The notes under the pieces: generated by a model
The model's input: the letters and a program-made list of their open reading frames with translations, nothing else
Told to the model about the DNA's origin: nothing
Databases searched by the model: none
Part shown: in pieces, positions 42,561 through 50,759 of the stretch
How the letters are laid out: every line of letters starts with the position of its first letter
Position numbering within the stretch: the first letter of the stretch is position 1
Program-made: the position numbers and the translations under genes
NCBI GenBank assembly: GCA_023423405.1
Contig: JAFAFR010000098.1
Coordinates: 124,001-188,000 of the forward strand
DNA: 64,000 nt
From: Bacteroidota bacterium
GTDB taxonomy: Bacteria > Bacteroidota > Bacteroidia > Chitinophagales > Chitinophagaceae
Reading direction: 5' to 3'

Positions 42561-42743
42561 ATGAACAAGCCAAAAACGAGCGAAAAGCCGCTCAACATAA
42601 ATAAGAAGAAAGCGCCCGAAAACAAGGACAATATCGACAGTCGCAGCCAGGAAGAATTTGACTTCAAAGGAAATGATATTACTCATAATAAGAAAGAAGG
42701 CCGGAGCGAACGGGTCAAAGTGAAAAACAATATGGGCCGGTAG
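42561..42743 (+). CDS. Small highly charged protein, unknown
   Basis: 60 residues, nearly all polar: many Lys, Glu, Asp and Asn (MNKPKTSEKPLNINKKKAPE ... HNKKEGRSERVKVKNNMGR). Likely disordered and cytosolic. No family recognised. It lies 50 bp upstream of the Cys-rich protein gene on the same strand, and its composition resembles small stress-associated proteins, which is only an impression. Confidence 0.5.
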   Translation: MNKPKTSEKPLNINKKKAPENKDNIDSRSQEEFDFKGNDITHNKKEGRSERVKVKNNMGR

Positions 42744-42793
42744 CGCCGGGCTCATGTCCTAAATGGTTTGCCTGAAACCTAAAAATTACTGAT

Positions 42794-43129
42794 ATGAAGC
42801 AAGAACGATCCCATCAGCTGACAGTATTGCTGAACGATTGCGCACGCGTATGCCACCATTGCGCTGTCGCCTGCCTGAACGAAAAAGAGGTTGGCATGCT
42901 CACCAGGTGCATCCGGCTCGACCTGGACTGTGCCGCCATCTGCCGCACAGCAGCCGGATTCCTGGAACGCGGTTCAGAAAACGCCGATGCCGTGCTGTCG
43001 GCCTGCGCAGCGATCTGCGAGCAATGTGCCGACGAATGTGAGAAACACAGCCATATGGAGCACTGCCAGGTTTGCGCTTACATGTGCAGGCAATGCGCGG
43101 AAGCCTGCCAGCACGTGGAACATATATAA
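42794..43129 (+). CDS. Four-helix-bundle copper-binding protein (DUF326/Csp type)
   Basis: 111 residues with 16 cysteines arranged as C-x2/3-C pairs along predicted helices: CARVCHHCAVAC, CIRLDLDCAAIC, CAAICEQCADEC, CQVCAYMCRQCAEAC. This is the cytosolic Csp/DUF326 pattern, in which the bundle interior is lined with thiols that bind many Cu(I) ions. No signal peptide, so it would be cytosolic copper storage or buffering. It converges on nrdA with a 15-bp gap. Confidence 0.92.
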   Translation: MKQERSHQLTVLLNDCARVCHHCAVACLNEKEVGMLTRCIRLDLDCAAICRTAAGFLERGSENADAVLSACAAICEQCADECEKHSHMEHCQVCAYMCRQCAEACQHVEHI

Positions 43130-43144
43130 ACGCAGCGATCCGGT

Positions 43145-44860
43145 TTACGCCTCGCAACTCTTGCAGCTCACCAGGCTGTTAACCATTTCCTTGGAAACAC
43201 TTTGGCTGCGCTGGTAATACAGGGTTTTTACACCCAGTTTCCAGGCTTCGATCAGCAGCTTGTTGACGTCCTTCACCGGCAGGTCGGCAGGTATATTAAG
43301 GTTGAGGCTTTGCGACTGGTCAACGAATTGCTGCCGGATGGAAGCCTGCTGGATGATCTCCAGTTGGCTGATTTCTTTAAAAGTCTTGAACACTTCCTTC
43401 TCTTCGGCGGTCAGTTCTTTCAGTTGCTGCACGCTGCCATGATTCAGCATGATGCTGCGCCAGGTGTCTTCGTTGTCGATCCCTTTTTGTTGCAGCAATT
43501 CTTTCAGGTATTTGTTCTTCCGCATGAAATTGCCTTTGGACAAACCAGCCTTAAAGTAATTGCTGCTGAAGGGCTCGATGCCCGGGGAGGTTTGCCCCAG
43601 TATGGCTGAGGAAGAAGTAGTGGGTGCAATGGCTAGTTGGGTCGTATTCCGGAGGCCGTATCCTTTCAGCAGTTCGGGTTCTCCATAAATCCAGGCCAGG
43701 TCCTTGCTGGCTTTCACCGCCTTGGCCTGTATGTCTTTGAAAATGGCCGCAGTCAACTGTTTGGCCCGCATTCCTTCAAAGGGGATCATGTTCTTTTGCA
43801 GGTAAGAATGCCATCCCAATACGCCCAGTCCCAGTGCGCGATGCCTTTTGGCAAAACGGTTGGCAGCTTCCAGGTAATGATTGCCTTCGGTTTTCACGAT
43901 GAATTCCTGCAATACTGCATCCAGGAAAAAAATGGCCAGCCGTACGGCATTGGTATCCTTCCATTCGTCGTACAATTCCAGGTTCATGGAAGAAAGACAG
44001 CAGATAAAGGATTCGTCTTCGGTAGAAGGAAGCATGATCTCCGAACAGAGATTGCTGGCGTTGATGGACAGGTTGGCGTCCTTGTACACCTGCGGCTTGT
44101 TGCGGTTGACGTTGTCGGTGAAAAAGATATAAGGCAATCCTTTTTGCTGGCGGCTTTCGAGCACTTTGGCCCAGATGGCGCGTTTTTTCATGTCGCCGTC
44201 GATCATGTCCTGCATCCAGTAATCGGGCACGCAAACGCCGTAAAAAAGATTTTGTATCGGGTGACCGATGTCTTTGATGGAAAGGAATTCTTCGATATCG
44301 CCGTGGTCGATGTCCATATAGGCAGCAAAGGCACCGCGGCGCACACCGCCCTGCGAAATCGTATCCATGGCCGTATCAAAGAGGCGCATGAAACTCACGG
44401 CGCCACTGCTTTTCCCGTTATCGGTTACCGCGCTGCCCCTTTCCCGCAATGCCCCAAAATAAGCGGAAGTGCCACCACCCAGTTTGGTTTGCATGATCAC
44501 TTCGCCCAGTTTGTGCGTAATGCCTTCGATGTTATCGGGTATGTGTACGTTGAAGCAGGAAATGGGCAATCCTCTTTCCGTTCCCATATTGGCCCACACC
44601 GGAGAGCTGAGGCTCATCCAGCCCCGCTCCACCATTTCCTTAAAAGCATCCTTTAGTTCAGGCTTGTACAAACGCTGCGCCGCTGCCGTGCAAATGCGGT
44701 CTATCGCGCCTTCCACGGTTTCTCCTTTTAACAGGTAACCCCTGTTCAGCACCTGCTCACTCTCCTCGTTCTTCCACCATAATTTTTCCTGTTCGTATTT
44801 TCCGGCGATATCAGGAAGTTGGTGGGCGGCCGGGACAACTGTTTCAAATAAGTTCGTCAT
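43145..44860 (-). CDS. nrdA: Class I ribonucleoside-diphosphate reductase, alpha subunit
   Basis: 571 residues, shorter than E. coli NrdA because the N-terminal ATP-cone is missing. It reduces ribonucleoside diphosphates to deoxy forms. Active-site Cys residues are in PISCFNVH, NLCSEIMLP and CCLSSMNLE; the loop QGGVRRGAFAAYMD and IAPTTSSSAILG are conserved; and a C-terminal Cys-x2-Cys (SCKSCEA) re-reduces the site. The small subunit gene lies 42 bp upstream, so the order is nrdB-nrdA. Absence of the ATP-cone in both subunits means dATP overall-activity control is probably different from the E. coli enzyme. The subclass is not certain. Confidence 0.95.
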   Translation of the reverse strand: MTNLFETVVPAAHQLPDIAGKYEQEKLWWKNEESEQVLNRGYLLKGETVEGAIDRICTAAAQRLYKPELKDAFKEMVERGWMSLSSPVWANMGTERGLPISCFNVHIPDNIEGITHKLGEVIMQTKLGGGTSAYFGALRERGSAVTDNGKSSGAVSFMRLFDTAMDTISQGGVRRGAFAAYMDIDHGDIEEFLSIKDIGHPIQNLFYGVCVPDYWMQDMIDGDMKKRAIWAKVLESRQQKGLPYIFFTDNVNRNKPQVYKDANLSINASNLCSEIMLPSTEDESFICCLSSMNLELYDEWKDTNAVRLAIFFLDAVLQEFIVKTEGNHYLEAANRFAKRHRALGLGVLGWHSYLQKNMIPFEGMRAKQLTAAIFKDIQAKAVKASKDLAWIYGEPELLKGYGLRNTTQLAIAPTTSSSAILGQTSPGIEPFSSNYFKAGLSKGNFMRKNKYLKELLQQKGIDNEDTWRSIMLNHGSVQQLKELTAEEKEVFKTFKEISQLEIIQQASIRQQFVDQSQSLNLNIPADLPVKDVNKLLIEAWKLGVKTLYYQRSQSVSKEMVNSLVSCKSCEA

Positions 44861-44902
44861 ACAATAACATTTTATCGGTAAGGATGCGTAGCAGCGATCG
44901 GT

Positions 44903-45877
44903 TTAAAAAAGGTCGTGGGCGGAAATGCTCTTATCAAATTTGGTGTATTCCACAGGTCTTTTGGCGAAGAAATCATCCAGGCTGTTGGAGAACACTTCTT
45001 CTTCAAACCATAACATGGCAGCGTTCTCTTTTGCGGAGATGCGGAAGAGGGGCTGAATGCCGATCTGCTGCAGGCTGTCGTCGGCCCTTTTTTTCATGAA
45101 ATTGCTGAGGTCGCGTTTTTGAATGATGTCGATTTCGCCTTCTGAAAAGATCCAGTCGAGTATGCGCTCTTCGGTAGCGATGGAAAGCCGCACTGTCTCC
45201 CGGACTTCTTCCATCATGGCTTCCGAGAACAGATCGGGATATTCTTCCTTCAGTTTGTTCACCAGGAAGATGCCGGCATTGGCATGGATCTGTTCGTCCA
45301 CGGATGTCCACGCGATGATATTGCTCACGTTTTTCATCAATCCCTTAAAGCGAGTAAAAGCCAGGATGATGGCGAACTGGCTGAACAGGCTTACGTTTTC
45401 GATCAGTAGGCTGAACAGGATCAGCGAAACGGTGTATTCTTTCCGGTCGGCTGATTTTGCATTCTGCAGCGCATCGGATAGATATTGTATCCTTTCCTTA
45501 ACGATGGGGACCTTAATAAGCGATTCGAACTGGTTGTTATAACCGAGCACTTCCAGCAGTCGGGAATAGGCTTCGGAGTGCCTGAATTCGCATTCGGCAA
45601 AAGTGGCGCCCAGTCCGTTCAGTTCGGGTTTTGGAAAGTGATGGTACAGGTTTCCCCAGAAAGATTTCACCGCCACTTCCACCTGGGCGATGGCCAGGAG
45701 GCTGTTCTTAACGGCGTTCTGTTCTGCCGCTGTTAAGTGTGCATGGAAATCCTGGATATCGGCGGTAAAATCCACTTCGGAATGCACCCAGAAAGATTTG
45801 TTGATGGCAGATGTGAACTGCAGTACCTCCGGATATTCAAAGGGTTTGTATTGTATGCGTTTGTCAAATAATCCCAT
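44903..45877 (-). CDS. nrdB: Class I ribonucleotide reductase, beta (radical-generating) subunit
   Basis: 324 residues from the ATG at 45877 (MGLFDKRIQYKPFEYPEV). It houses the dimetal centre. Likely ligands are Glu in AQVEVAVKSFW, Glu and His in ECEFRHSEAY, Glu in LLIENVSLFSQF, and Glu/His in SVDEQIHANAG. A Tyr lies four residues after the first His, the usual radical position. The divergent QVEVAVKSFW helix differs from E. coli NrdB and resembles subgroups that may use Mn or mixed metals; the metal cannot be read from sequence. Co-transcribed with nrdA. Confidence 0.94.
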   Translation of the reverse strand: MGLFDKRIQYKPFEYPEVLQFTSAINKSFWVHSEVDFTADIQDFHAHLTAAEQNAVKNSLLAIAQVEVAVKSFWGNLYHHFPKPELNGLGATFAECEFRHSEAYSRLLEVLGYNNQFESLIKVPIVKERIQYLSDALQNAKSADRKEYTVSLILFSLLIENVSLFSQFAIILAFTRFKGLMKNVSNIIAWTSVDEQIHANAGIFLVNKLKEEYPDLFSEAMMEEVRETVRLSIATEERILDWIFSEGEIDIIQKRDLSNFMKKRADDSLQQIGIQPLFRISAKENAAMLWFEEEVFSNSLDDFFAKRPVEYTKFDKSISAHDLF

Positions 45878-46129
45878 GATCGTGTTTTTTAGAGACAGAA
45901 AAAATCCCATCACAGCAGTGCTATGATTGGTACACCGTATTCTTGTAAAGGAAATCTACCGTACAGGGATCAGGATAAAGATCATGATTCAGGCGTATTT
46001 CCTGCCGCAAAGAAATTAACAATCTGTGCATAATCTGTTTTGCATTTTTACAGAACCATGACGGTCTTTTTTAAGAGACTGCCTGCTAAGGTGTTCGCCG
46101 GAAAGCGGCGGAATAATGCAGTATATTCG

Positions 46130-46480
46130 ATGTCAAAAGAGATCATGGCAAACGGGAAAACGCGTTACATTTATGATACGCTGAGCGAAGCGGTCAACGA
46201 CCTGCAGCAGCGCGGGTACACCACCGATTTTTTACTCGAAGACGGAAAGGAATGCCTGTATTGCAAAACCCATCCTTTTGAATTGTCGCCCAATGAATTT
46301 GTGATCGACGAGATCTACCGTTTTGAAGGCATGACGGACCCTGCCGACGAAAGCATCGTATTTGCGATCTCCTCCGAAAAATACGGCGTAAAGGGACTGG
46401 TGATCAACAGTTTTGGGGCTGAGTTCGGGTACCGTTCTTCCAAGTTGGTAGAAGAGCTGCACCGGCGCGCAAGGGGATGA
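46130..46480 (+). CDS. Small conserved Bacteroidota protein, unknown
   Basis: About 116 residues from the ATG at 46130 (MSKEIMANGKTRYIYDTLSE); an ATG at 46058 would add 24 residues. The pattern TLSEAVNDLQQRGYTTDF ... CKTHPFELSPNEFVIDEIYR, FEGMTDPADESIVFAISS and KGLVINSFGAEFGY is a conserved small family in this phylum, sometimes labelled phosphoribosylpyrophosphate synthetase in annotations although it has no PRPP synthetase motifs. No signal peptide. Function unknown. It stands alone between nrdB and an A+T-rich gap. Confidence 0.75.
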   Translation: MSKEIMANGKTRYIYDTLSEAVNDLQQRGYTTDFLLEDGKECLYCKTHPFELSPNEFVIDEIYRFEGMTDPADESIVFAISSEKYGVKGLVINSFGAEFGYRSSKLVEELHRRARG

Positions 46481-46522
46481 GGCGGCAATGTCCGTTTTTC
46501 CACCAACGGCCGGCGGCTTGGT

Positions 46523-46551
46523 AAAAAATAGCCCCCCTTAGACAAGGGAGG
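46523..46551 (-). terminator. Rho-independent terminator (minus strand)
   Basis: On the minus strand, stem CCTCCCTT (46551-46544) / AAGGGGGG (46539-46532) with one T-G pair and a four-base loop, then CTA and six T. It lies ~220 bp downstream of the aminotransferase stop and could also stop transcription of the gene at 46130 in the other direction less efficiently. Confidence 0.55.
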
Positions 46552-46559
46552 CCTCAACG

Positions 46560-46770
46560 ATTGCTTGCCATATAAGACTCTTTCAATCAGTTAACCCATG
46601 TACCATAGGTACAGATAGCAATTTTCTCAATGTGTGTATAGAACACAAATATTGGAAAATTTGTGCTTATCTAGCGCGTAAATGATATATTAATTTTTGA
46701 ATAATATATTTAAATTCCCCTCTTATACTATATAAATTGACTATTTTTATATCTTTAATATTGTATAGTA
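46560..46770. other. Very A+T-rich gap with an inverted repeat
   Basis: The stretch 46670-46770 is almost entirely A and T (TATATTAATTTTTGAATAATAT and similar). An inverted repeat CACAAAT (46644-46650) / ATTTGTG (46659-46665) lies at its left. No gene is seen. It contrasts sharply with the GC-richer genes on either side. Confidence 0.5.
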
Positions 46771-47958
46771 TTATTTATTATATGTTTTAAGAGCCGCTTC
46801 CAGGCAATCCATAGCCGCTTGTATATCTGATTCGTTCAGCACATAGGCCAGCCGCACTTCGTTTTTGCCGAGGCCGGCAGTTCCATAAAATCCGGTAGCC
46901 GGCGCCAGCATCAGGGTTTGTCCCTCGTGGCTGAATGATTCCAGCAACCACTGGCAGAACTTGTCCGCATCGTCGATCGGCAGGCGGGCGATGGCGTAAA
47001 AAGCACCCCCGGGGTCGGGACAGAGCACCCCTTCCATGGCGTTGAGCCGTTGCACCAGCGCATCGCGCCGGCGCTGGTACTCGGCCCTCGTGGCGTCGAA
47101 ATAATCGGCAGGCAGGTCGATGGCGGCCTCGGCCAGGATCTGTGCCAATCCCGGCGGACTCAGCCGCGCCTGCGCAAATTTCATCACCGCATCCAGCAGG
47201 TCGCGGTTTTTCGTCACCAGCGCCCCGATCCTTGCCCCGCAGGCGCTGTACCGTTTGCTGATGGTATCCATCAGCACCACATGGTCGTCCATGCCTTCGA
47301 ACTGCAGGGCGCTGAAATGGGTGCCGGTATAACAAAACTCCCGGTACGCCTCGTCGGAAAAAAGGTAGAGCGAATGCCGCAGGCAGATGTCTTTCAAGGT
47401 TTCCAGCTCCTTCCGGCTGTAGAGATAACCCGTAGGGTTATTCGGATTGCAGATCAGGATGGCGCGGGTACGCGGTGTAATCGCTTTCTCAAAGGCCTCG
47501 ATGGGCGGCAGTGCAAAACCGGTTTCAATGGTGCTGGTAATGGGCACCACTTTTACACCCGCTGCCACAGCAAAGCCGTTGTAGTTCGCATAAAAGGGTT
47601 CAGGAATGATCACTTCGTCGCCCGGATCGAGGCAGGCCATGAAACCAAAGAGGATGGCTTCCGAGCCGCCGGTGGTGACGATGATCTGCTGGTGGTTCAC
47701 TACAATGCCACAACCGTCATAATAGTCCACCAGCTTGCGGCGGTAGCTTTCGTTGCCCGCACTGTGGCTGTATTCCAGCACTTTGAAATCGATGTGCCGC
47801 ACCGCATCCAGCATGGGCTGCGGGGTTTCAATATCGGGCTGCCCGATGTTGAGGTGGTATACTTTTATTCCTTTTTTCTTGGCTGCTTCCGCATAAGGAA
47901 CCAGTTTCCGGATGGGAGAGGGAGGCATCTCGCGGCCCCGCTGGCTGATGGCTAACAT
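46771..47958 (-). CDS. Class I/II pyridoxal-phosphate aminotransferase
   Basis: 395 residues from the ATG at 47958 (MLAISQRGREMPPSPIRKL), supported by a -7 box 4 bp upstream. Fold-type I aminotransferase signatures: HLNIGQPDIETPQ, the ATTGGSEA-like VTTGGSEAILF, EPFYANYNGF, ILICNPNNPTGYLYS, the PLP-binding region FSDEAYREFCY and the catalytic Lys in DTISKRYSACGARIG. The C-terminal Arg that binds the substrate carboxylate is in EVRLAYV. It resembles aspartate or aromatic aminotransferases; the exact amino acid is unknown. Divergent from the Dcu gene, with the starts about 60 bp apart. Confidence 0.9.
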   Translation of the reverse strand: MLAISQRGREMPPSPIRKLVPYAEAAKKKGIKVYHLNIGQPDIETPQPMLDAVRHIDFKVLEYSHSAGNESYRRKLVDYYDGCGIVVNHQQIIVTTGGSEAILFGFMACLDPGDEVIIPEPFYANYNGFAVAAGVKVVPITSTIETGFALPPIEAFEKAITPRTRAILICNPNNPTGYLYSRKELETLKDICLRHSLYLFSDEAYREFCYTGTHFSALQFEGMDDHVVLMDTISKRYSACGARIGALVTKNRDLLDAVMKFAQARLSPPGLAQILAEAAIDLPADYFDATRAEYQRRRDALVQRLNAMEGVLCPDPGGAFYAIARLPIDDADKFCQWLLESFSHEGQTLMLAPATGFYGTAGLGKNEVRLAYVLNESDIQAAMDCLEAALKTYNK

Positions 47959-47962
47959 GCGG

Positions 47963-47970
47963 CAAAGATA
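47963..47970 (-). promoter_or_regulatory. -7 box of the aminotransferase gene (TATCTTTG)
   Basis: Minus-strand TATCTTTG, a perfect TAnnTTTG match, ends 4 nt before the ATG at 47958. Confidence 0.55.
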
Positions 47971-48019
47971 GACCGGCATGCAGATTAAGCCGTATTTTCA
48001 ACCACAATATCTTCCGCGC

Positions 48020-49360
48020 ATGATCTGGATCGAATTACTGATACTGCTGGCCATGATCCTGGCAGGATCTCAAATGAAAGGCATCGGCCTGGGCGTTACA
48101 GGTATGCTGGGCATGGTGATTTTTGTATTCATCTTTCACATGCGCCCAGCCGATCCGCCGGTAGATGTGATGCTCATCATCCTGGCCATTGTGACCACCG
48201 CCGCTACCCTGCAGGCCGCCGGGGGACTGGATTACCTCGTGGGCATCGCAGAAAGGATCATCCGCAGCAACCCTTCGCGCATTACATTTATAGCACCCGT
48301 TACCGTTTATTTTTTGTGTTTGTTTGCCGGCACTTCCCATGTGGTATATTCCCTGCTGCCGGTGATCGCCGACGTAGCGGCCAAAAAACGGATCCGCCCC
48401 GAACGCCCGCTCAGCATTTCGGTAGTGGCTTCGCACGTAGCCCTCACCGGTAGTCCCATGAGCGCCGCCACCGCCGCCCTCGCCACCATCATGCTGTATA
48501 ACCGAGCTGCCCTCGACATCATGATGATCTGCATTCCCTGCTGCCTGCTCGGCGTATTGGCCGGCGCTTTTTCCGTGCGCAAAATGGGAAAGGAACTGAA
48601 CGATGATCCCGATTTCCAGGAGCGCATGCGTGAGCATTATTTCCGGGAATGGATGGAAGCGCCGCTGGCCGACATGCAGGTGCGCGGTGATAAAAAAGCA
48701 AAAACCGCCGTGATCATTTTTGGCATCACCATCGCGCTGGTGGTGTGCTGCGGCGCCTTTCCGGGTTTGCTGCCGCGTTTCGAAGCGGGCCGCGCCGGCT
48801 TTGCCGTCAATGCCGATGGCAGCATCAAGATGAATGCGCTGATCGCCATGATCACCTTATCGGCAGCGGCGCTCATGATGTGGGTAACACGCACGCGTCC
48901 GGTGCAGGTGGCGCAGGCCAGTTTGTTCACCGCTATGGGAGTGGCCGTGGTGGCCATTTTCGGCGTGGTGTGGATGAGCGCCACTTTTATGCAGCACAAC
49001 GAAGCAGCCATCCGGCTGGCATTGGGCGATGTGGTGCAGGCCCATCCGTGGACCTTCGCGTTTGCGGTATTTGCTATGGGTGTATTGATGTTCAGCCAGG
49101 CCGCAACCACCAGGGCCATGATGCCACTGGGTATGACATTGGGAATGTCGCACCCAGCGCTGATCGCCGTATTTCCGGCCGTGAACGCCGACTTCGTATT
49201 GCCTGGTTATCCCACGCTGCTGGCGGCCATTCAGTTCGATCGCACCGGCACCACGCGCATCGGCAAAATGTTGCTGAACCACAGTTTTATGCGGCCCGGG
49301 CTGGTTACGCTAACCGTTGCCATTGCCCTGGCCTTCTTCCTCGGGTCCATCCTTCTCTGA
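48020..49360 (+). CDS. Anaerobic C4-dicarboxylate transporter (Dcu family)
   Basis: 446 residues from the ATG at 48020 (MIWIELLILLAMILAGSQ). About ten to twelve hydrophobic spans. Family landmarks: GIGLGVTGMLGMVIFVFIF, AGGLDYLVGIAERIIRSNP, FAGTSHVVYSLLPVIADVA, RPERPLSISVVASHVALTGSPMSA-like and VFPAVNADFVLPGYPTLLAA. DcuA/DcuB proteins exchange fumarate, malate or aspartate for succinate in fumarate respiration at the inner membrane. The neighbouring aminotransferase could supply aspartate/oxaloacetate chemistry, which is inference. Its 3' end overlaps the converging PPK2 gene by 51 bp. Confidence 0.93.
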   Translation: MIWIELLILLAMILAGSQMKGIGLGVTGMLGMVIFVFIFHMRPADPPVDVMLIILAIVTTAATLQAAGGLDYLVGIAERIIRSNPSRITFIAPVTVYFLCLFAGTSHVVYSLLPVIADVAAKKRIRPERPLSISVVASHVALTGSPMSAATAALATIMLYNRAALDIMMICIPCCLLGVLAGAFSVRKMGKELNDDPDFQERMREHYFREWMEAPLADMQVRGDKKAKTAVIIFGITIALVVCCGAFPGLLPRFEAGRAGFAVNADGSIKMNALIAMITLSAAALMMWVTRTRPVQVAQASLFTAMGVAVVAIFGVVWMSATFMQHNEAAIRLALGDVVQAHPWTFAFAVFAMGVLMFSQAATTRAMMPLGMTLGMSHPALIAVFPAVNADFVLPGYPTLLAAIQFDRTGTTRIGKMLLNHSFMRPGLVTLTVAIALAFFLGSILL

Positions 49361-50251
49361 CAGCAACTGTTCGCGGATGGAAACGAGTTTTGCTTTTTCT
49401 TCCGCAGCCAGTTCGGGATAACGGGGGTTGATCTTGTTGCATTCTTCAATGATGACGGCGGCCATGCAAAGGCGGGTGAACCATTTGTCGTCGGCCGGCA
49501 GCACAAACCAGGGAGCGTGGTCTTTGGACGTGTGGCTCAGCAGGTCCTCGTAAGCCCGCATGTATTTTTTCCAGAGGGCGCGCTCGTTCACGTCGGCTGC
49601 AGAAAATTTCCAGTTCTTGGAAGGGTCGTCGATCCGCTCAAGAAATCTTTTTTTCTGTTCTTTTTTGGAAACGTATAAAAAGAATTTGAGGATCAGGGTG
49701 CCGTTCTGCGAAATGTTCTTTTCAAAACGGTTGATCTGCTTCATGCGCTTCTCCCAGAACTTTTCGGTGATGTCTTCCACCTTGCTGATGCCGGGAATGT
49801 TTTCGTTGAGAATGTATTCGGGATGCACCCGGGTGACCAGCACGTTTTCATAGTGCGAACGGTTGAAGATGCCGATCTGCCCGCGCGGGGGCAGGGCCTT
49901 GTAGTGCCGCCAGATATAATCGTATTCCAACTCTTCCTTGGAAGGTGTTTTGAAACTGGTGACCGTTACGCCCTGGGGGTTGAGGCCGGTCATCACGTGT
50001 TTGATGGCGCTGTCTTTTCCCGCTGCATCCATAGCCTGCAAAATAATGAGCACGCTGTGCCGGTTGTCGGCGTACAGCTTATCCTGCATTTCCGAAAGCT
50101 CGGCGATGCCCTGTTGCAGGAAGGCTTCGCCTTCGTCTTTTGTCATGGTTTTATGGTCGTAGTCGGTATGGAAATCGTTCCTGAGGGAAACGATCTTTCC
50201 GGGCTGCACTTTTAGGGTTTGCAGGTACTGGGAAAAACTGGGTTTGTCCAT
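49310..50251 (-). CDS. Polyphosphate kinase 2 family protein
   Basis: 313 residues. The PPK2 fold is shown by the Walker A-like VLIILQAMDAAGKDSAIKH (residues ~66-84), GVTVTSFKTPSKEELEYDYIWR, the lid motif PRGQIGIFNRSHYENVLVTR, FEKNISQNGTLILKFFLYVS, and KKRFLERIDDPSKNWKFS. These enzymes transfer phosphate from polyphosphate to nucleotides (ADP, GDP or AMP). The one-domain length fits the short classes; which nucleotide is favoured is not clear. The C-terminal tail (SEKDGPEEEGQGNGNG) is encoded within the overlap with the Dcu gene. The DUF1573 terminator lies immediately upstream. Confidence 0.92.
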   Translation of the reverse strand: MDKPSFSQYLQTLKVQPGKIVSLRNDFHTDYDHKTMTKDEGEAFLQQGIAELSEMQDKLYADNRHSVLIILQAMDAAGKDSAIKHVMTGLNPQGVTVTSFKTPSKEELEYDYIWRHYKALPPRGQIGIFNRSHYENVLVTRVHPEYILNENIPGISKVEDITEKFWEKRMKQINRFEKNISQNGTLILKFFLYVSKKEQKKRFLERIDDPSKNWKFSAADVNERALWKKYMRAYEDLLSHTSKDHAPWFVLPADDKWFTRLCMAAVIIEECNKINPRYPELAAEEKAKLVSIREQLLSEKDGPEEEGQGNGNG

Positions 50252-50263
50252 GGTGGTTGGTCG

Positions 50264-50292
50264 AAAAAAAATCCCCGCTTTTCGGCGGGGAT
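50264..50292 (-). terminator. Rho-independent terminator after the DUF1573 pair
   Basis: Perfect 8-bp stem ATCCCCGC / GCGGGGAT (50271-50278, 50285-50292) with a six-base loop and, on the minus strand, seven following T. It lies 19 bp after the stop of the DUF1573 gene at 50312 and just before the PPK2 start. Confidence 0.88.
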
Positions 50293-50311
50293 GGATGAGG
50301 AATAAAACTAG

Positions 50312-50746
50312 TTATTTTCCGGAATTTTTATCGGATTTCTCGGCTTCGTATTTCGCATACTGCTCGGCGGTGAGCACTTCGCCGCTGATCTTCAGTTCAA
50401 CGGGCTGGTCGATGCCCTGCACTTTCACAAAAATGGTCTTTTCAAAAGGACCGGCGGCTCCGGCATTGAAACCGGCAGTGATCTTGCTGCTTTTGCCTTT
50501 GGCAGTGGGCTGCTGGGGCCAGGCGGGGGTGGTACAGCCGCAGGAGGCATGGGCGTTCTCGATCACCAGGGGCTGGGCCGAAACATTGGTGAATTCAAAC
50601 ACGTGCGTAACGGGCACACCCTGCTTGATCTTACCGAAATTGTATTTCTGATCGGCGAATTTGATGGTTTCATCGGCTTTCTTTCCCTGTGCGAAGCTGG
50701 TTACACAAAGGATGGCTGCGAAGAGGCTAAGCGCTACACTTTTCAT
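50312..50746 (-). CDS. DUF1573 secreted protein (second of a pair)
   Basis: 144 residues with a signal peptide (MKSVALSLFAAILCVTSFAQ). One DUF1573 Ig-like domain: YNFGKIKQGVPVTHVFEFTN, then the conserved ASCGCTTPAW and GPFEKTIFVKVQG. The SCGCT cysteines are typical of the family, which is exported and of unknown function in Bacteroidota. It follows its paralogue after 13 bp and ends at a strong terminator. Confidence 0.9.
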   Translation of the reverse strand: MKSVALSLFAAILCVTSFAQGKKADETIKFADQKYNFGKIKQGVPVTHVFEFTNVSAQPLVIENAHASCGCTTPAWPQQPTAKGKSSKITAGFNAGAAGPFEKTIFVKVQGIDQPVELKISGEVLTAEQYAKYEAEKSDKNSGK

Positions 50747-50759
50747 AGTCTGTATTTTG

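Noticed and set aside
46058..46129. N-terminal extension of the small protein at 46130
   Set aside because: The added residues (MTVFFKRLPAKVFAGKRR...) do not resemble relatives, which begin near the TLSEAV motif. It is kept only as an alternative start.
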